DNA of 64,000 bases from assembly GCA_020746875.1 (NCBI GenBank), contig JAGTJL010000004.1, positions 2,418,001-2,482,000 of the forward strand. The letters run 5' to 3'. Under the pieces are notes generated by a model. The model was not told the origin of the DNA. It ran no database searches and saw only the letters and a program-made list of their open reading frames with translations. Positions 1-10,793 of the stretch are shown here, one piece after another. The translations under genes were made by a program, and so were the position numbers. The number at the start of each line of letters is the position of its first letter. The stretch's first letter is position 1. Source of the DNA: Rhexocercosporidium sp. MPI-PUGE-AT-0058. Taxonomy: Eukaryota; Ascomycota; Leotiomycetes; Helotiales.

Positions 1-1213
1 AATCTGCCAACAGGCGTGTCTAGCTCCTTCATATCTGGAATATCATAGTCGTCACCCTGCAGCCGTGCCTTGCCAGGATCATTGTCAGCTCCGAGTAATG
101 TCCTCCTAAGACCCATATTCGCCGCTTGGGCTTTCCTTTCAATTCCTATCATTTCTCGCCAGACGGTATTTCGCTCCCAAACAACATGTTCTCGAAGATG
201 TAAGCGCAACTCTTTCTTAGCCAAGACTACATCCCCTCCGGTCACAACATCCGCATATGCCTGCTCCATCCGTGCAATGTTTTCCTCGATATGTGTCATT
301 GTTTCTGGTCGGAAAGGATAGGCAGGGGTAACAAATTTCTCGATATACTTCGCCTTGAGATTTCGATCGCAGATTTTGTCGTATTTCTTTAACACCTTCG
401 TAAATCCAGTCTTGTTGAGTTGGACGAAAGATTTTAGTTCACACAGCTGGACGTACAGACTGATGGCCCGCTTCTTCAAGGTAATCCCGGATGAGTAGAG
501 GGTCGAGAAGGCATCGGTGGCATAATCGTCGTAATTTTGACTATTTCGTCGAACTGACTTGCTGAATTCCGTTGAAGCCCGCATATCCTCCGTCCCCGAT
601 CTCCCAATGTTCACATCGTAAGGAGTACTCTTGCTGCGACCTGCTGCAGGCCTGTTCTTGCGAAGGGCAGTATTCTCATCATCCTCATCATCGCTGTCCT
701 CCACACCTTCGTCGATAGACCTGCTGACTGTGCTTGCTCTTCTCGGCTTGCTGAGGAAGCTTCGGAATATACTGCCTTGTCTTGGTCTGTCACTCGCACG
801 ACCGCTCGTTCCTGGTCTCAGAGTTTCCTGTCCCTCCTGATCGAAGTTTTCTGCCTCATACGATTCCTCGTCCCTCAAAAATTCGGAGACATCTCCGTAG
901 ACTTCCAACTCCTTCAACTGGTAGAACGACGATATCTTCTCTAGCTCCACATCCAATGCCCGTTGGAATATCTGATCTGGGTCTTCTGAAGGTTGTATTA
1001 AGGGAGATCGTTCGGCGTCGTCTGCAGCTGGGCGGTGGATGGATTTTTCGAGCTGGTAGATCCTACCCCGGGTTAGCAGGAGTTCCCGAGCAACTAAGGG
1101 CGCAAATTTTCAGCAGAATGGAAGGCCTACAGCTTCTTCAAATTACTGTATGCAATGTAGTGACTGCTCCAGTCCGGTACAGCATTGAACTGGATGCTGT
1201 GAGAGAACTTCAT
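1..1213 (-). CDS. SPX-domain low-affinity phosphate transporter, 5' part (Pho87/Pho90/Pho91 type), cut by window edge
   Basis: The first exon is 1131-1213 and a 68-nt intron spans 1063-1130 (GTAGGC...GTAG). The second exon stays open to the left edge, so the C-terminal part is missing. The N-terminus begins MKFSHSIQFNAVPDWSSHY and is followed by YSNLKKL, the hallmark start of an SPX domain in plasma-membrane or vacuolar low-affinity phosphate transporters. After an acidic linker with a DDEDDE-type run, a second SPX block contains LNKTGFTKVLKKYDK. SPX domains bind inositol pyrophosphates and regulate the attached permease. The expected SLC13-type permease lies outside the window, so an SPX-EXS exporter is not formally excluded, but the opening residues fit Pho87/90/91 much better. 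The ATG was chosen because it starts the SPX consensus exactly. Confidence 0.88.
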
Positions 1214-3690
1214 TTCGTCTGCCTGGTCGAGTTGACGAAATTTCTCCTGCCTCTTGACTTCTCGTTTTGAAAGCTGGAGCTCCTTCTCCTTCCGCTCTTG
1301 TATTCTAGTATAGTCGGAGAGTTCGTACTCCTCGAAATTCGCAGGGTCGAATTCGTGGGCGCACGGCGCAAGGACTCTCCCTCCTCCGGGCAGCTGGTGT
1401 GAGGATTGTTTGTCTGTGCCGTTGGGCGGCCTCGCGGGATGACTGCTGCTTGCAGAAGAGGAGGGATGAACAGCTGGAGATGAGGAGGATATGGTGACGA
1501 TGTGCAGAGTAGAGTAGAGTGGAGCAGAGTAGAATCAGAGGAGAGTGCACGACTCAATTGGCGGCGTGGCTAGGTATGCCCCGTGGTGTTGAGGGGCTCC
1601 CTTCTCTTTCTTCTCCGTTGCGTCTAGCTGAGCTGGTCTGGCTGAACTGGCTGGTCTGGTTGGTCTGGTTGGAAACTGGGCCAGCCTGACTGGGGACTGG
1701 ACGACGGAGCAGAATTCGATCCCGCCCTCGCCTCCACCGGGCTGAATGAGGGAGGCTACTGTACCAGTGTATTGTGCCTCGCTACCTAACTTCCACAGAT
1801 GCGATGCGCCGCGATACCCCAGGTATAAAATCTGATTCGACGAGAAGGGATGTAGAGGCTGCAGAGGAGGCTCGCGTGACTGGTGATCTGGCCCCGACCT
1901 AGCTAGTATCGAGACGGATGCAAGGCTGAGAGGGAAGAAAGTAGGTACTGCAGTACTTCGACGAAAGGAGACGAGTGACGAGGGTTGAAACATGAGTGGT
2001 GCTGGGCAATCATTTGAACATGTTCCTCCTCCAGCGCCTGTGATTCGTTGCAGAGCTGGCTGACCTTGCTGGCGTTTAGCTTCGGGCTGACCTCCCGCCA
2101 AAGGATATGATCACGTGAACCTCAAGAGCTCGACTCATGATTCAACCTTCATTCGACGACGAGTCAAGTACAGCACAGCATTCTCTCCAAGATCTTGGAG
2201 TTGTCTATTTACATTCGATTTATGATCTAAAAGCTCTAGCCCTTCTCCAATCTAAATGACAACCTCCTTATTTTAACACTCTGACTTCTATGTTGCTTGC
2301 ATCCTGTCTGCGCTTTACTGTCCAATTTTCTGGTGCAAAGAGTTTAGCTATACGCAACAGTCTCAAATTGCTTTGGCGTTGGAAGTCTCATAATGTGGTA
2401 TAATTTGCATTAACTCTTTCGTGAAACGATATTCGAGGGCTCTCTCAGTACATCATCGTGCCTTCAATCATGCCTTGAGTTACAAATAACGTGGGTAATT
2501 TATAAAAGTGGGGCTTAAATTTTCGAGACGTGTGCATATCTTGCATTTTCTATCAACTAACGAGTTTCATTTCATGTAAGTTAATATTCGGCCATTAAAA
2601 GGGACTTGGAGGTTGTTTTCAAGAGCAGTGCTGGAAGGCTATTTAAAAGTGAGTCGGAAATACTTTTGAATGCTGCTGTATGGCTGTGTTCGTATTGTTC
2701 TGCCCCACATGTCTGGCCTGGCTTTTTTCCGTTGCTCGAAGGCTTGAGAGGAGATGTTCCAGGTGCCGTAAATATATACATGTCTATTAAACACCGATGA
2801 TATCTGCTGCTAGCTGAGCCAAACAACCCAAGAGACTGCTTCCCTGCGGTCCTTGTGCGCCTGAATGAACTTAAGTTCCCACTCATTCTTAAGGCAAAAT
2901 CTCGTGACTTGGTGGAGAAGCGAGGATTTGTGTGGAGTACTGACGGCCCGTTACCCCCACTGCGATTTTGATCTGCCCGGAACGAGTCCATTACGGTCCC
3001 AGAACAAGCCTAGCTCGAGTTATGTAAAGTGAGTATATAGACATTTGATACTTGAACTGGAATTTAACCTCTCTGGTATAATTATTCCGGTCCGTTACCA
3101 AATTTCAGGCATAGCTTGGTATTTCTAGAACGAAATCTAATTCCGGACTCGTTCTGGACTTTCTGACTCTTCTGGACTTATTATAGACTTGTAATAGATC
3201 ATTCTGTACCTTTAGTCTTGCGTGCAGCCATTGAAAAATTATGTACCAGATGGGGAGTAATAGTTCCGGACCTCTGTGGCTGAAAATTTCAGAGCCGTAT
3301 CTGAACTTAATTCCTCCGTAGCGGAAGAATTCAATTCAATTCTCGTCTATTCTCCTGACTGGCAGAATTTAATTGGAAGGTATTATATATTAAGGCCTGA
3401 TGACTTGAAAGCTGGCTGAAGGATGCATACCTTCCATCTCCTGAGGAGGTTTCGTTTCATCGGCTGCAATCCCTCGCTTCCTACACTGAATTATTGACAA
3501 TTTCTTCATTCATTCATCCATCCTCTTGATCTTGATCTCGATGTCCATCTCCATCTCCATATCGTTCTTCTATAGGGTCCTAGAGGGTTGTTACTGTTCG
3601 CACTCTTTGATTGCTGCGGCTACACACATGACGTCTGTAAAGCAAATGTTCCGAAATTCTGAGTAACTTCGATATGGTACAGAGTACTTT

Positions 3691-3990
3691 GGTACCTATT
3701 AGCGCAATGGATAAATGTTTTTTATCGTGATTGATGCGTCTACTATAGTTTGAGGCACTAATGGTCCTTGCGGGGTAGACGTTATAAGCGGCTTTGTACC
3801 ATTCAAGACACTGTACTCAATAGTGTGTGCAAGACACCAAGGTCTAATTCTAATTGGTGCGCTTTATTCGAGCGTACTGACGATCTTTGCCGAGTAAACA
3901 TTGCGACTAGATTTCAATACGATGAAAGGTACCCAGTAGTAGCATTCAAGAAATCAAGCCCTATTCTGATTGATGCGCCTATTCTCATAA
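3691..3990 (+). repeat. Three diverged copies of a short intergenic repeat
   Basis: A GGTACC-like start (3691, 3796, 3928) is followed about 40-55 nt later by a GATTGATGCGYCTAYT-like block (3729-3743, 3852-3866, 3968-3982). Copies 1 and 3 resemble each other most closely. Copies 2 and 3 share CATTCAAGA after the GGTACC element. This may be a decayed tandem repeat or transposon fragment. An open frame at 3768-4169 overlaps it and is not thought to be coding. Confidence 0.4.
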
Positions 3991-4171
3991 CTGTGAGAAG
4001 TTGGTCCTTCGCTCGGAGCTGTCCTGGCTCAGGTCAAATTAAGGTTTATGAATACGATCCCATCTTCCTGGCTGACTTCAACCGGTTGCCGAATTTCATA
4101 TTAAGTATCCAGCTGATGAAGCGAGTGCAGATCACAGACAGGTCACGTCCATGGTCAACATCGTTTTAGAA

Positions 4172-4180
4172 TATAAATAA
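4172..4180 (+). promoter_or_regulatory. TATA box of the GH43 gene
   Basis: TATAAATAA lies 76-84 nt upstream of the ATG at 4256, a usual distance for an ascomycete core promoter. The leader between them is C/T-rich. Confidence 0.55.
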
Positions 4181-4255
4181 TGGCATCATCCCGGACGCTC
4201 GCACATTTCCGTCTGTATCTCCCACATTTTCGTCTGATAATCACACGATTCCATC

Positions 4256-5851
4256 ATGCGGCTTTCAGGGATATGCATTCCGGCGGTCATCGCTGTCCTG
4301 GCCCAGCAAACCACTGCTGAGACTTTTCAACAGCCACCCATTTTCCAAGATCTGCCTGACGTTGACTTGATTCGTGTCAACAACACGTATTACTATTCTT
4401 CGTCAACCTTCCACTACTCGCCAGGCGCTCCTATCCTGCGATCCTACGACCTGGTCAATTGGGAGTACCTCACTCACTCCATGCCAGCATTCGAATTCAA
4501 CGACGCAAAGTTCAACCTCACCCAGGGCAATGCCTATAACGGAGGTGTCTACGCCTCCTCACTTCGCTACAACGAGCGTCGCAAGAAGTTTTTCTGGATA
4601 GGATGTATACAGAGTAACGGCAAAACATACATCTACTCAGCCGACAACATCGAAGGGCCCTGGCAGAAGGCATCCACAATCTCCAACTACTGTCTCTACG
4701 ATGCCGGGCTCCTCGTAGACGACGACGGAACAATGTACGTTGCGTCCGGCAAATGGGTCCCCAACGGAGCCGACGCCGAGACTTTTGTTTCCAAATTGAG
4801 CGCAGACCTGCAGGTCGAAAGGCAACAATCTGTCTTCAAATCAAACGCGCAGCTTAAATACATCGAGGGAGCACGCTTCTACAAGATCAACGGGACCTAC
4901 TATCTCTGGCTGACGAACCCTGGAGTGGGTCGTGGGCAGATCATCGTCAAGTCTAGCGGAGGTGTTTGGGGACCGTACGACTCGTATCAGCAAGTTCTAG
5001 CCAACAACGGGAAACCAATCCAAGGCAGCGGCTCCCCTCACCAAGGTGCATTTGTTGCTACACCCGAGGGCAAGTATTGGTACATGGCATTCGTAGAACT
5101 GGGATCGAGTGGTCGCTTTCCTGTTCTGGCACCTATGAAGTGGGATGCGAATGGCTGGCCACACGTAGATCTTGACAACAGCGGCAACTGGAAGAGCTCG
5201 TACGATTACCCATTACCCCCGAGGCGCGACGTTCAGTCTATTGATGGAAAGTTCGATTTCTCCGGCTCGAAACTCCTGCCGCGATTCGAATGGAACCATA
5301 ATCCCGACAACACCAAGTGGTCTCTCTCCAATGGACTTAATCTCCAGACGGCGACTGTGACGAACGACTTCTTCGCTGCTCGAAACACCTTAACGCACCG
5401 CATCCTAGGCCCTGCGTCCAACGCAACTCTTGAGTTGGACTTCTCGGGCATGAAGGACGGGGATCGCGCTGGCTTGGCTAGCATGAGGTATGATGCCGGA
5501 TGGATCGGTGTTGTTCGCAATGGCGCCAGCACAACAGTGCAGATGGTCGACAACATCGCGATGGACAACAGTGGTGGCTGGCGAACAAAGACCTTTGGCA
5601 CGACGATCGCCAGCGTGCCTCTCACAGGCAGTAAAGTTTGGCTTCGCTGTCAAATCACTACGGTGTCGCCCAATCGCTCCATCTTCTCGTATAGTACTGA
5701 TGGAAAGACGTTCAAGATGCTCGGTCAAGTTCACACGACGCTTAATGTCATTCAGTGGTTTACGGGAACTCGTCATGGAATTTTTAATTTTGCTACCAAG
5801 GCGCTTGGTGGTCAGGTTTCGGTGAAGTCTTTTGAGATTACCAAGGTTTGA
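4256..5851 (+). CDS. Secreted GH43-family glycoside hydrolase (beta-xylosidase / arabinofuranosidase-like)
   Basis: This is a 531-residue protein in one exon. Residues 1-21 form a signal peptide. The N-terminal half has the five-bladed propeller pattern of GH43. The general-base Asp lies in LPDVDLIRVNNTYYY (about D35), the pKa-modulating Asp in YDAGLLVDDDGTMYVASGKW (about residue 150), and the acid Glu in YIEGARFYKINGTYYLW (about residue 205). From about residue 325 a concanavalin-like beta-sandwich follows, as in GH43 proteins with a xylosidase C-terminal domain. Several NxT/S sites fit secretion. The probable substrate is an arabinose- or xylose-containing plant polysaccharide, but the subfamily cannot be fixed by eye. 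A TATA box lies upstream. The gene stands alone, with a minus-strand gene beyond its 3' end. Confidence 0.92.
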   Translation: MRLSGICIPAVIAVLAQQTTAETFQQPPIFQDLPDVDLIRVNNTYYYSSSTFHYSPGAPILRSYDLVNWEYLTHSMPAFEFNDAKFNLTQGNAYNGGVYASSLRYNERRKKFFWIGCIQSNGKTYIYSADNIEGPWQKASTISNYCLYDAGLLVDDDGTMYVASGKWVPNGADAETFVSKLSADLQVERQQSVFKSNAQLKYIEGARFYKINGTYYLWLTNPGVGRGQIIVKSSGGVWGPYDSYQQVLANNGKPIQGSGSPHQGAFVATPEGKYWYMAFVELGSSGRFPVLAPMKWDANGWPHVDLDNSGNWKSSYDYPLPPRRDVQSIDGKFDFSGSKLLPRFEWNHNPDNTKWSLSNGLNLQTATVTNDFFAARNTLTHRILGPASNATLELDFSGMKDGDRAGLASMRYDAGWIGVVRNGASTTVQMVDNIAMDNSGGWRTKTFGTTIASVPLTGSKVWLRCQITTVSPNRSIFSYSTDGKTFKMLGQVHTTLNVIQWFTGTRHGIFNFATKALGGQVSVKSFEITKV

Positions 5852-6149
5852 GTGGGACAACGGCATAAGCTCATTCTCAACTCGGCTTTTGTACATAAGC
5901 AATCGACAGCTAAAGGGGGCGTAACGTAAGGGCGTGTCTGTCGGAAAAGAGGTCTCTTTGAGATTTACTGTATCTGGATCTGACTTCGAGATAACAAAAT
6001 ACCTTCTTTAGAACCACGTTTGCCTTTCTTTTCAGTAATGGGCCTCAGGAAATATGCAGCGTAACGATTCAACCCTCCTTCCCACAGACAGAATATTGTA
6101 AAATCCAAATTCGGGGGTCCAAACCCAACCATCACTCGCTCCCAACAAC

Positions 6150-7491
6150 CTAAAACACAAACATACTCCCAACCGTACACGGCACCAACACCCCCGGCAT
6201 TTCCCTCTCAATTTCCACCTTCGCTCTCCACCCTGAACAATGCCCCGGAAGTAGCACCCTCGGCTCTAGAGCCTTCAGATCCCTAACCGTATTAGGAATT
6301 TTGGCTTCCTGCTCGCCAACAAGATGATACCCTCCGAGAACAGCGTAGAGCGGAACTTTGCCATCGAGGAGATCGACGGAGTGGCGAGAGGCGTTAACGA
6401 CGCCGCCGTGGCTGCAGCCTGTAAAGAGGATGATGCCTTTACCTGCATATATAGTACAAATCAGTTACTTTAGCTTTGAAGAGTGTAAAGACTGAATCGA
6501 ATCCGTTCTTGGTTGGATAGGCAAGGATATCACTTACCTTTCAAATTACACATTAAAAACCTCTCATCCAGAATCTCCTCATCACTCACCCACTTCCCTT
6601 CTCCCTTCTCCCCTTCGTCAAATCTCACACCCCCTCTAATCCCTCTCTCATACCCCGACTCCCTCGGAATCTCACCCGACACCCCGAACCACCCCCCAAG
6701 AATCGCATGCGCACCCGCCTCCTTCCTCACCACACCTCCCGCATTTTCAATCTCAGCGAATGAAGGATCGGCTTGCATGCTTACAACCCGCTCTTCCTCT
6801 CCGACGCCGAAGCGGAAGCCGCGGAAGGTTGGGCGGGAGGGGTGGAGGTCGATTATAACCGGGGAAGAGTTGGATTCTGATTTTGATTTCGCGGCGGTTA
6901 TCATGGATATAGCGCGGAGCATTCCACCAGAGTGATCGCGATGCCAGTGGGAAAGCTGGATTACTTCTATTAAGGCGATATCGAGGCCAAGGCGGGTGGC
7001 GTTTCGCTCCCATGCTTCGCCTTCGGGACCGGTGTCGAAGAGGAGGGAGTGGCTGACCCCATCTTTCGTTACCGTCTAGAGAAGTGTGAGAATGATGTAC
7101 TTCTTTTTTATTTCAAATCTCCGCTCTAACGTCCTCAAAACTCTTCAGATGCGGGAATCGGATAACTAATGCAGACGACGTGTTCAAAGACAAATATGAA
7201 ATATAGAAAGCAATGATGTGTGAAACGAAGAAGGGAAGCGGGGAGGAATATGTAACTCACGACCAAGACACTCAGCCCATGCGCACCACAGCATATAGCT
7301 TCCATAGGTATCTCCTGCTTCGCCTCTCCTCTATTCATTAGAATGTGAGGTTGAGAAGCCATGATGTTGGCCTGGCGGCCTTTGTTCTGCACTATAGATG
7401 GTGTGGTCGAAAGGACATCGATTTCATTGTCGATTATGATCGTTGCTGTTAGGCTATCGATCTCGACTAGATTTAGGGTGGTTGGTGACAT
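6150..7491 (-). CDS. Metallo-beta-lactamase-fold hydrolase (COG1237-like)
   Basis: Three exons (7261-7491, 6538-7075, 6150-6442) give 353 residues with phases 0 and 1. Both introns have clean ends (GTGAGT/CTAG and GTAAGT/GCAG). After an N-terminal beta-strand region with CCGAHGLSVLV and LLFDTGPEGEAW, exon 2 carries SHWHRDHSGG, the zinc-binding HxHxDH motif. Exon 3 has FTGCSHGGVVNASRH, a further metal-ligand His in a GCSH motif, and LLPGHCSGWRA near the end. This arrangement matches the MBL branch annotated as methanopterin/dihydropterin synthase-like proteins. The reaction in fungi is unknown. The loop between the two motifs is long and charged (GEEERVV, GEKGEGKW). Confidence 0.85.
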
Positions 7492-7850
7492 TTTTTTGCT
7501 GGTTGAGAGGTGAGATATGGGATTTTGATAGTCGTCTAAGATAATTTGAAGTTAGATTGCGAAGTTCGAGAGGACCGAGATGCATCACAGCACTAAGTAA
7601 GAGTGCGGGTCAGGATCGGGGCGGGGATGCGGAGGCAGAATAAGCGAGGTGTGGAGTAATCAAGACTAGTAATCACAGTCAACACTTCAGAAGTAAAGGA
7701 GAGAAACTACTCGTCGGCATACTCAATACAGAATCTATCCGACGTCGAAGGCGTACACTATTGACACGTGCTGATATCTGCAGATACGCAGCTTCATAGT
7801 CCCTCCAGAACAAGCAACCAATTCCCACATGTTCTTCAGAACCCAACTCC
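7492..7850. other. Short intergenic region
   Basis: This holds the promoter side of the metallo-beta-lactamase gene and the 3' flank of the coiled-coil gene, both on the minus strand. No gene or repeat was seen. Confidence 0.5.
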
Positions 7851-9978
7851 TTAAGCGTCGTACAAGTCGTCTTCTCTTTCTTCCATACGCAGATAGCGCT
7901 CTGGTACTATTGACTCACACCTACCACGCTCGTCCTCGAGCTCTTTCTCGAGAACTAATTGAACTGCGGCACTATCATCCAAATCACTGTCCACCGCCAC
8001 TGTCACCGCAGCTACACTAGAAAGTTTGCCACTGACAGCTTGCAGCCTCGCCTTCATAACTTACTTCTCTCGTCTGTAGTCCGTCAACAATACTCGGTCT
8101 TTCTCCATAATTCGATCAGATATAGTCTTAGCTTTCTTCAAAGCTTTGATTTCCGCCTTCAAGCCTTCCATCTCCTTGTCCTTGAGCAGCCGCATAGCTT
8201 CGACGGCTTTCTTGGTATGGTCATCCTCGGCATTGATACTGATTCTGTTGGAGAGGATTGTAGACTGGTTCTGGTGGACAACTTCGTTAAGGTAGGAGAT
8301 TTTAGCGCTCATGGTTTGTTCCTTCTCGTCGAATTGGGAGGCTCCCTCGGGTGCCACTGATAATTGTGCTTGGGTTACCTCCAGATCTGATGTCAAGGTC
8401 TCAACTTGTGCCACATATTCGGACACTTGAGCCTCTTTATTCTCGAGCTCGCATTCCAAATGATCAATAGTCTTCTTCGAATCTTCTTTGGATCGAGCAT
8501 GACCAGAAGCCAGAGTCTTGAGCTGTTTCTGAAGAGTGGTAATATTTGCATCTTTCTTCTCTACTGCTCGTTTCAGTTTCGATTGTTCGAGATGATAGCT
8601 GTCTTGTGTAGACTTCAACACTCCAGAAGCTTTCGTCAGCTCCCTATCTCTGTCCAAGACATCGTGACGCAGGCGATCCATCGTCTTGATTCCCTCACCT
8701 ATCTTCCTGTTTGCCTCTTCCCGGTGTGTAACCAGACCCTCGACTTCCGTCTTGACCAAAGCCAGGTGTTCATCGACCTGCTCATCCGAAAACCCTTGAG
8801 TTTTTCAGCTAAGTCAGGAAATGATTCTCCGAGAGTAGCAGCCAAGTTTCTGATGAAGAGAAGCTGCTCTTCGCGGTCGTGAAGCTTTGTATCGAGTTCC
8901 TCATTGAGTTTGGATAGGTAGTCGCGGGCATGGCATGCATCGATCAGACCGTGAAGTATAGCTTGAAGGGTTCCGCGGAGAGATGTTCGTATTCCCGGCC
9001 CGACAGCTAAGATCAAGTCAGCAACTATACTGGTATAACCTGCATCAGGAACAGAATTGGGGATTGTAGTACTTACGGATCTCGTAGCAATCCGCGCAGG
9101 CGAAAACAAACTGCTGAACTACGTCGATACAGTTCATTTCTGTCTCGGTAACTTCATCGTCGTTGACCTTGTCCGCCTCTCGTTTTGGCTTCTGACTTGT
9201 CAGACAAAATTGAAGATGGAGAGGAAGTACTTACTGCTTCTGAATAGGCTGCCTCGACTGTGTTTACCGCATGTTCAGCTTGACTTGGATCTGCTGTTTC
9301 GGCAGTATTCTCATCTTCCGGGGCCATAGATGCGATCAACAACTTCAAACGGTCTTGAATTGAGAGATCGTACACCGCCGAGAATTCATTCATGTCTTGC
9401 AGAATCTTTTGGTCTACCCCTGGTGATCTTTCCTCCCGGCGGCGCAAAAAAGTACACTCCGATGGCGGAGCAGAAATCGCATCGTTTATCTTCAGATTGG
9501 CCTTCATCTCGGTTCTCGTCATCATCCGGATGTAGGGATCTTTCGTTCTCTTCTCCCTGTCAACAATAAGGTTTCGAGGAAATGGCAGGAGGATCGACTC
9601 AAAATTGGCGACTTCGTTGACTGTCAGGACAACTGGAGAGCCTTTCTCACGAGCCATAGAGAATCTCTTCGCCAGAATCATCTGCGGGTTCCAAACATCC
9701 TGGGGGTCGAAGTCTAGCTCTCGGAACCTTTTTTGCATTCCACTCAAGAGACTTTGGAGGCCTGCAATTTCGGCATGAGGGAAAGTGAGACCCTCCTTGT
9801 TCTTGGTGCTCTTTTCCACTTCTCTGATCACCCTCATGATGAAGTTAAAGGAGCATTGGAGCGTGTATGGGTCATGTTTGCCTTTCTTCTGGGATGTAGG
9901 AGGATTGGTGGTAGGTTCATCCTCAACAGCTGCGTTTTTGGCGTTCTTCACGCGGTTTCCTTTCTTGTTGTTCCCCAT
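7851..9978 (-). CDS. Coiled-coil protein with an apparent -1 frameshift at a slippery heptamer
   Basis: Family not recognised. The model has exons 9235-9978, 9077-9191, 8065-9006 and 7851-8016, with introns of 43, 70 and 48 nt. It starts MGNNKKGNRVKNAKN, a basic N-terminus, followed by a globular region of about 250 residues. From about residue 300 the protein is almost continuous heptad-type coiled coil rich in E, K, L and Q, and it ends EERYLR-like with an acidic tail. The exon sum is two more than a multiple of three. The frame reading LAEKLKGF up to 8789 must slip back one base to continue as SDEQVDEHLALVKTE. The break sits on GGGTTTT (minus strand, 8789-8795). Without slippage the product would be 388 residues, and with it 655. 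A homopolymer sequencing error, a true null allele or programmed frameshifting are all possible. A structural or scaffold role is only a guess. Confidence 0.7.
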
Positions 9979-10793
9979 CCTTGCCGATTGAGTGACGTAT
10001 GCAGAGCGAATCACAGTTGAACTGATGGGCTTTCGTCGCCTTGAGTGGTCGAGAGAACGATGGGATGTTTTTGGGATGATGTTGGTGGTTTCGAAAGTTG
10101 AAGTAGTCGCAGCGTGATTTGAGTTGGAAACTGAAGCCAGTGAATATGGACGCGTGGGATGGGTCGTGTGGCGTGTCTGGGGTAGATTTACTCGTTGATT
10201 TCGTTGGAAGATGAATTTGAAAGACACTAGTAGAAGATGCGCTAGTCGAAGCGAATATAAAGTAACAAACGAGCACTTTAACATTGAATATCGTAATGTG
10301 CAACTTTAGGAAAAGTGACAATTGTCTGCTTTGAACATATTTCAGGGTACGTGATATTAGCCTAGAAAGCACACGTCGAACAACTTTAGACGGCTGCATC
10401 AAAGGCAAACAACCTAAGAGTACAGATACTCAAAGCCTTAAAGGTCAAGTCACCAGGGCACAGCATATAAATAAACAAACTCTTGTTCTCCTGAAAACGT
10501 AGATACGTTTTGATAGTAATATCAGCCATTCCTACTTGAGGGTTGTTTGCTAGGAGCCATTTTAAAATTGGAAATGTAAGTACCTCCACTGTAGTTGTTA
10601 AACTCTGTCTTATTTTCCTGGAACAAAATCTTGAGATGTATGATTTTGAGAGAGTTGTTTGTTGTTGAGAGAAGCGAGGAAAAGGGGGCGGGGTAACATC
10701 GGCTGAACCCCACTCTAGCGTGATGGCGGGGTAAATTTTGGATCTCAATCTACAACTTCTGACCAAGCCACCACAACAGCACACATCGCCAAC
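9979..10793. other. Divergent promoter region between the coiled-coil gene and DPH1
   Basis: Both neighbouring genes are transcribed away from here. Long open frames on the minus strand (10386-11024, and the 5' extension to 10284) have no coding character. The first runs into DPH1 antisense and the second is upstream leader of the coiled-coil gene. Confidence 0.5.

Larger units (their letters stand above)
1214..4255. other. Long intergenic stretch, AT-rich in its right two thirds
   Basis: No convincing gene. From about 1214 to 2100 the DNA is purine/pyrimidine-skewed, with an AGAGTAGAGT-type microsatellite near 1505-1540 and GGTCTGG repeats near 1635-1675. This is probably the phosphate transporter's 5' UTR and promoter. 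Open frames there and at 2581-2991 have no family resemblance. From about 2200 onward the sequence is AT-rich. A degenerate three-copy motif occupies about 3690-3990. Confidence 0.6.

Noticed and set aside
1535..2101. 188-codon minus-strand frame upstream of the phosphate transporter
   Set aside because: Low-complexity Pro/Ser/Arg composition and no domain. More likely 5' UTR and promoter.
3768..4169. 133-codon frame before the GH43 gene
   Set aside because: It lies on the degenerate repeat and has no recognisable protein features.
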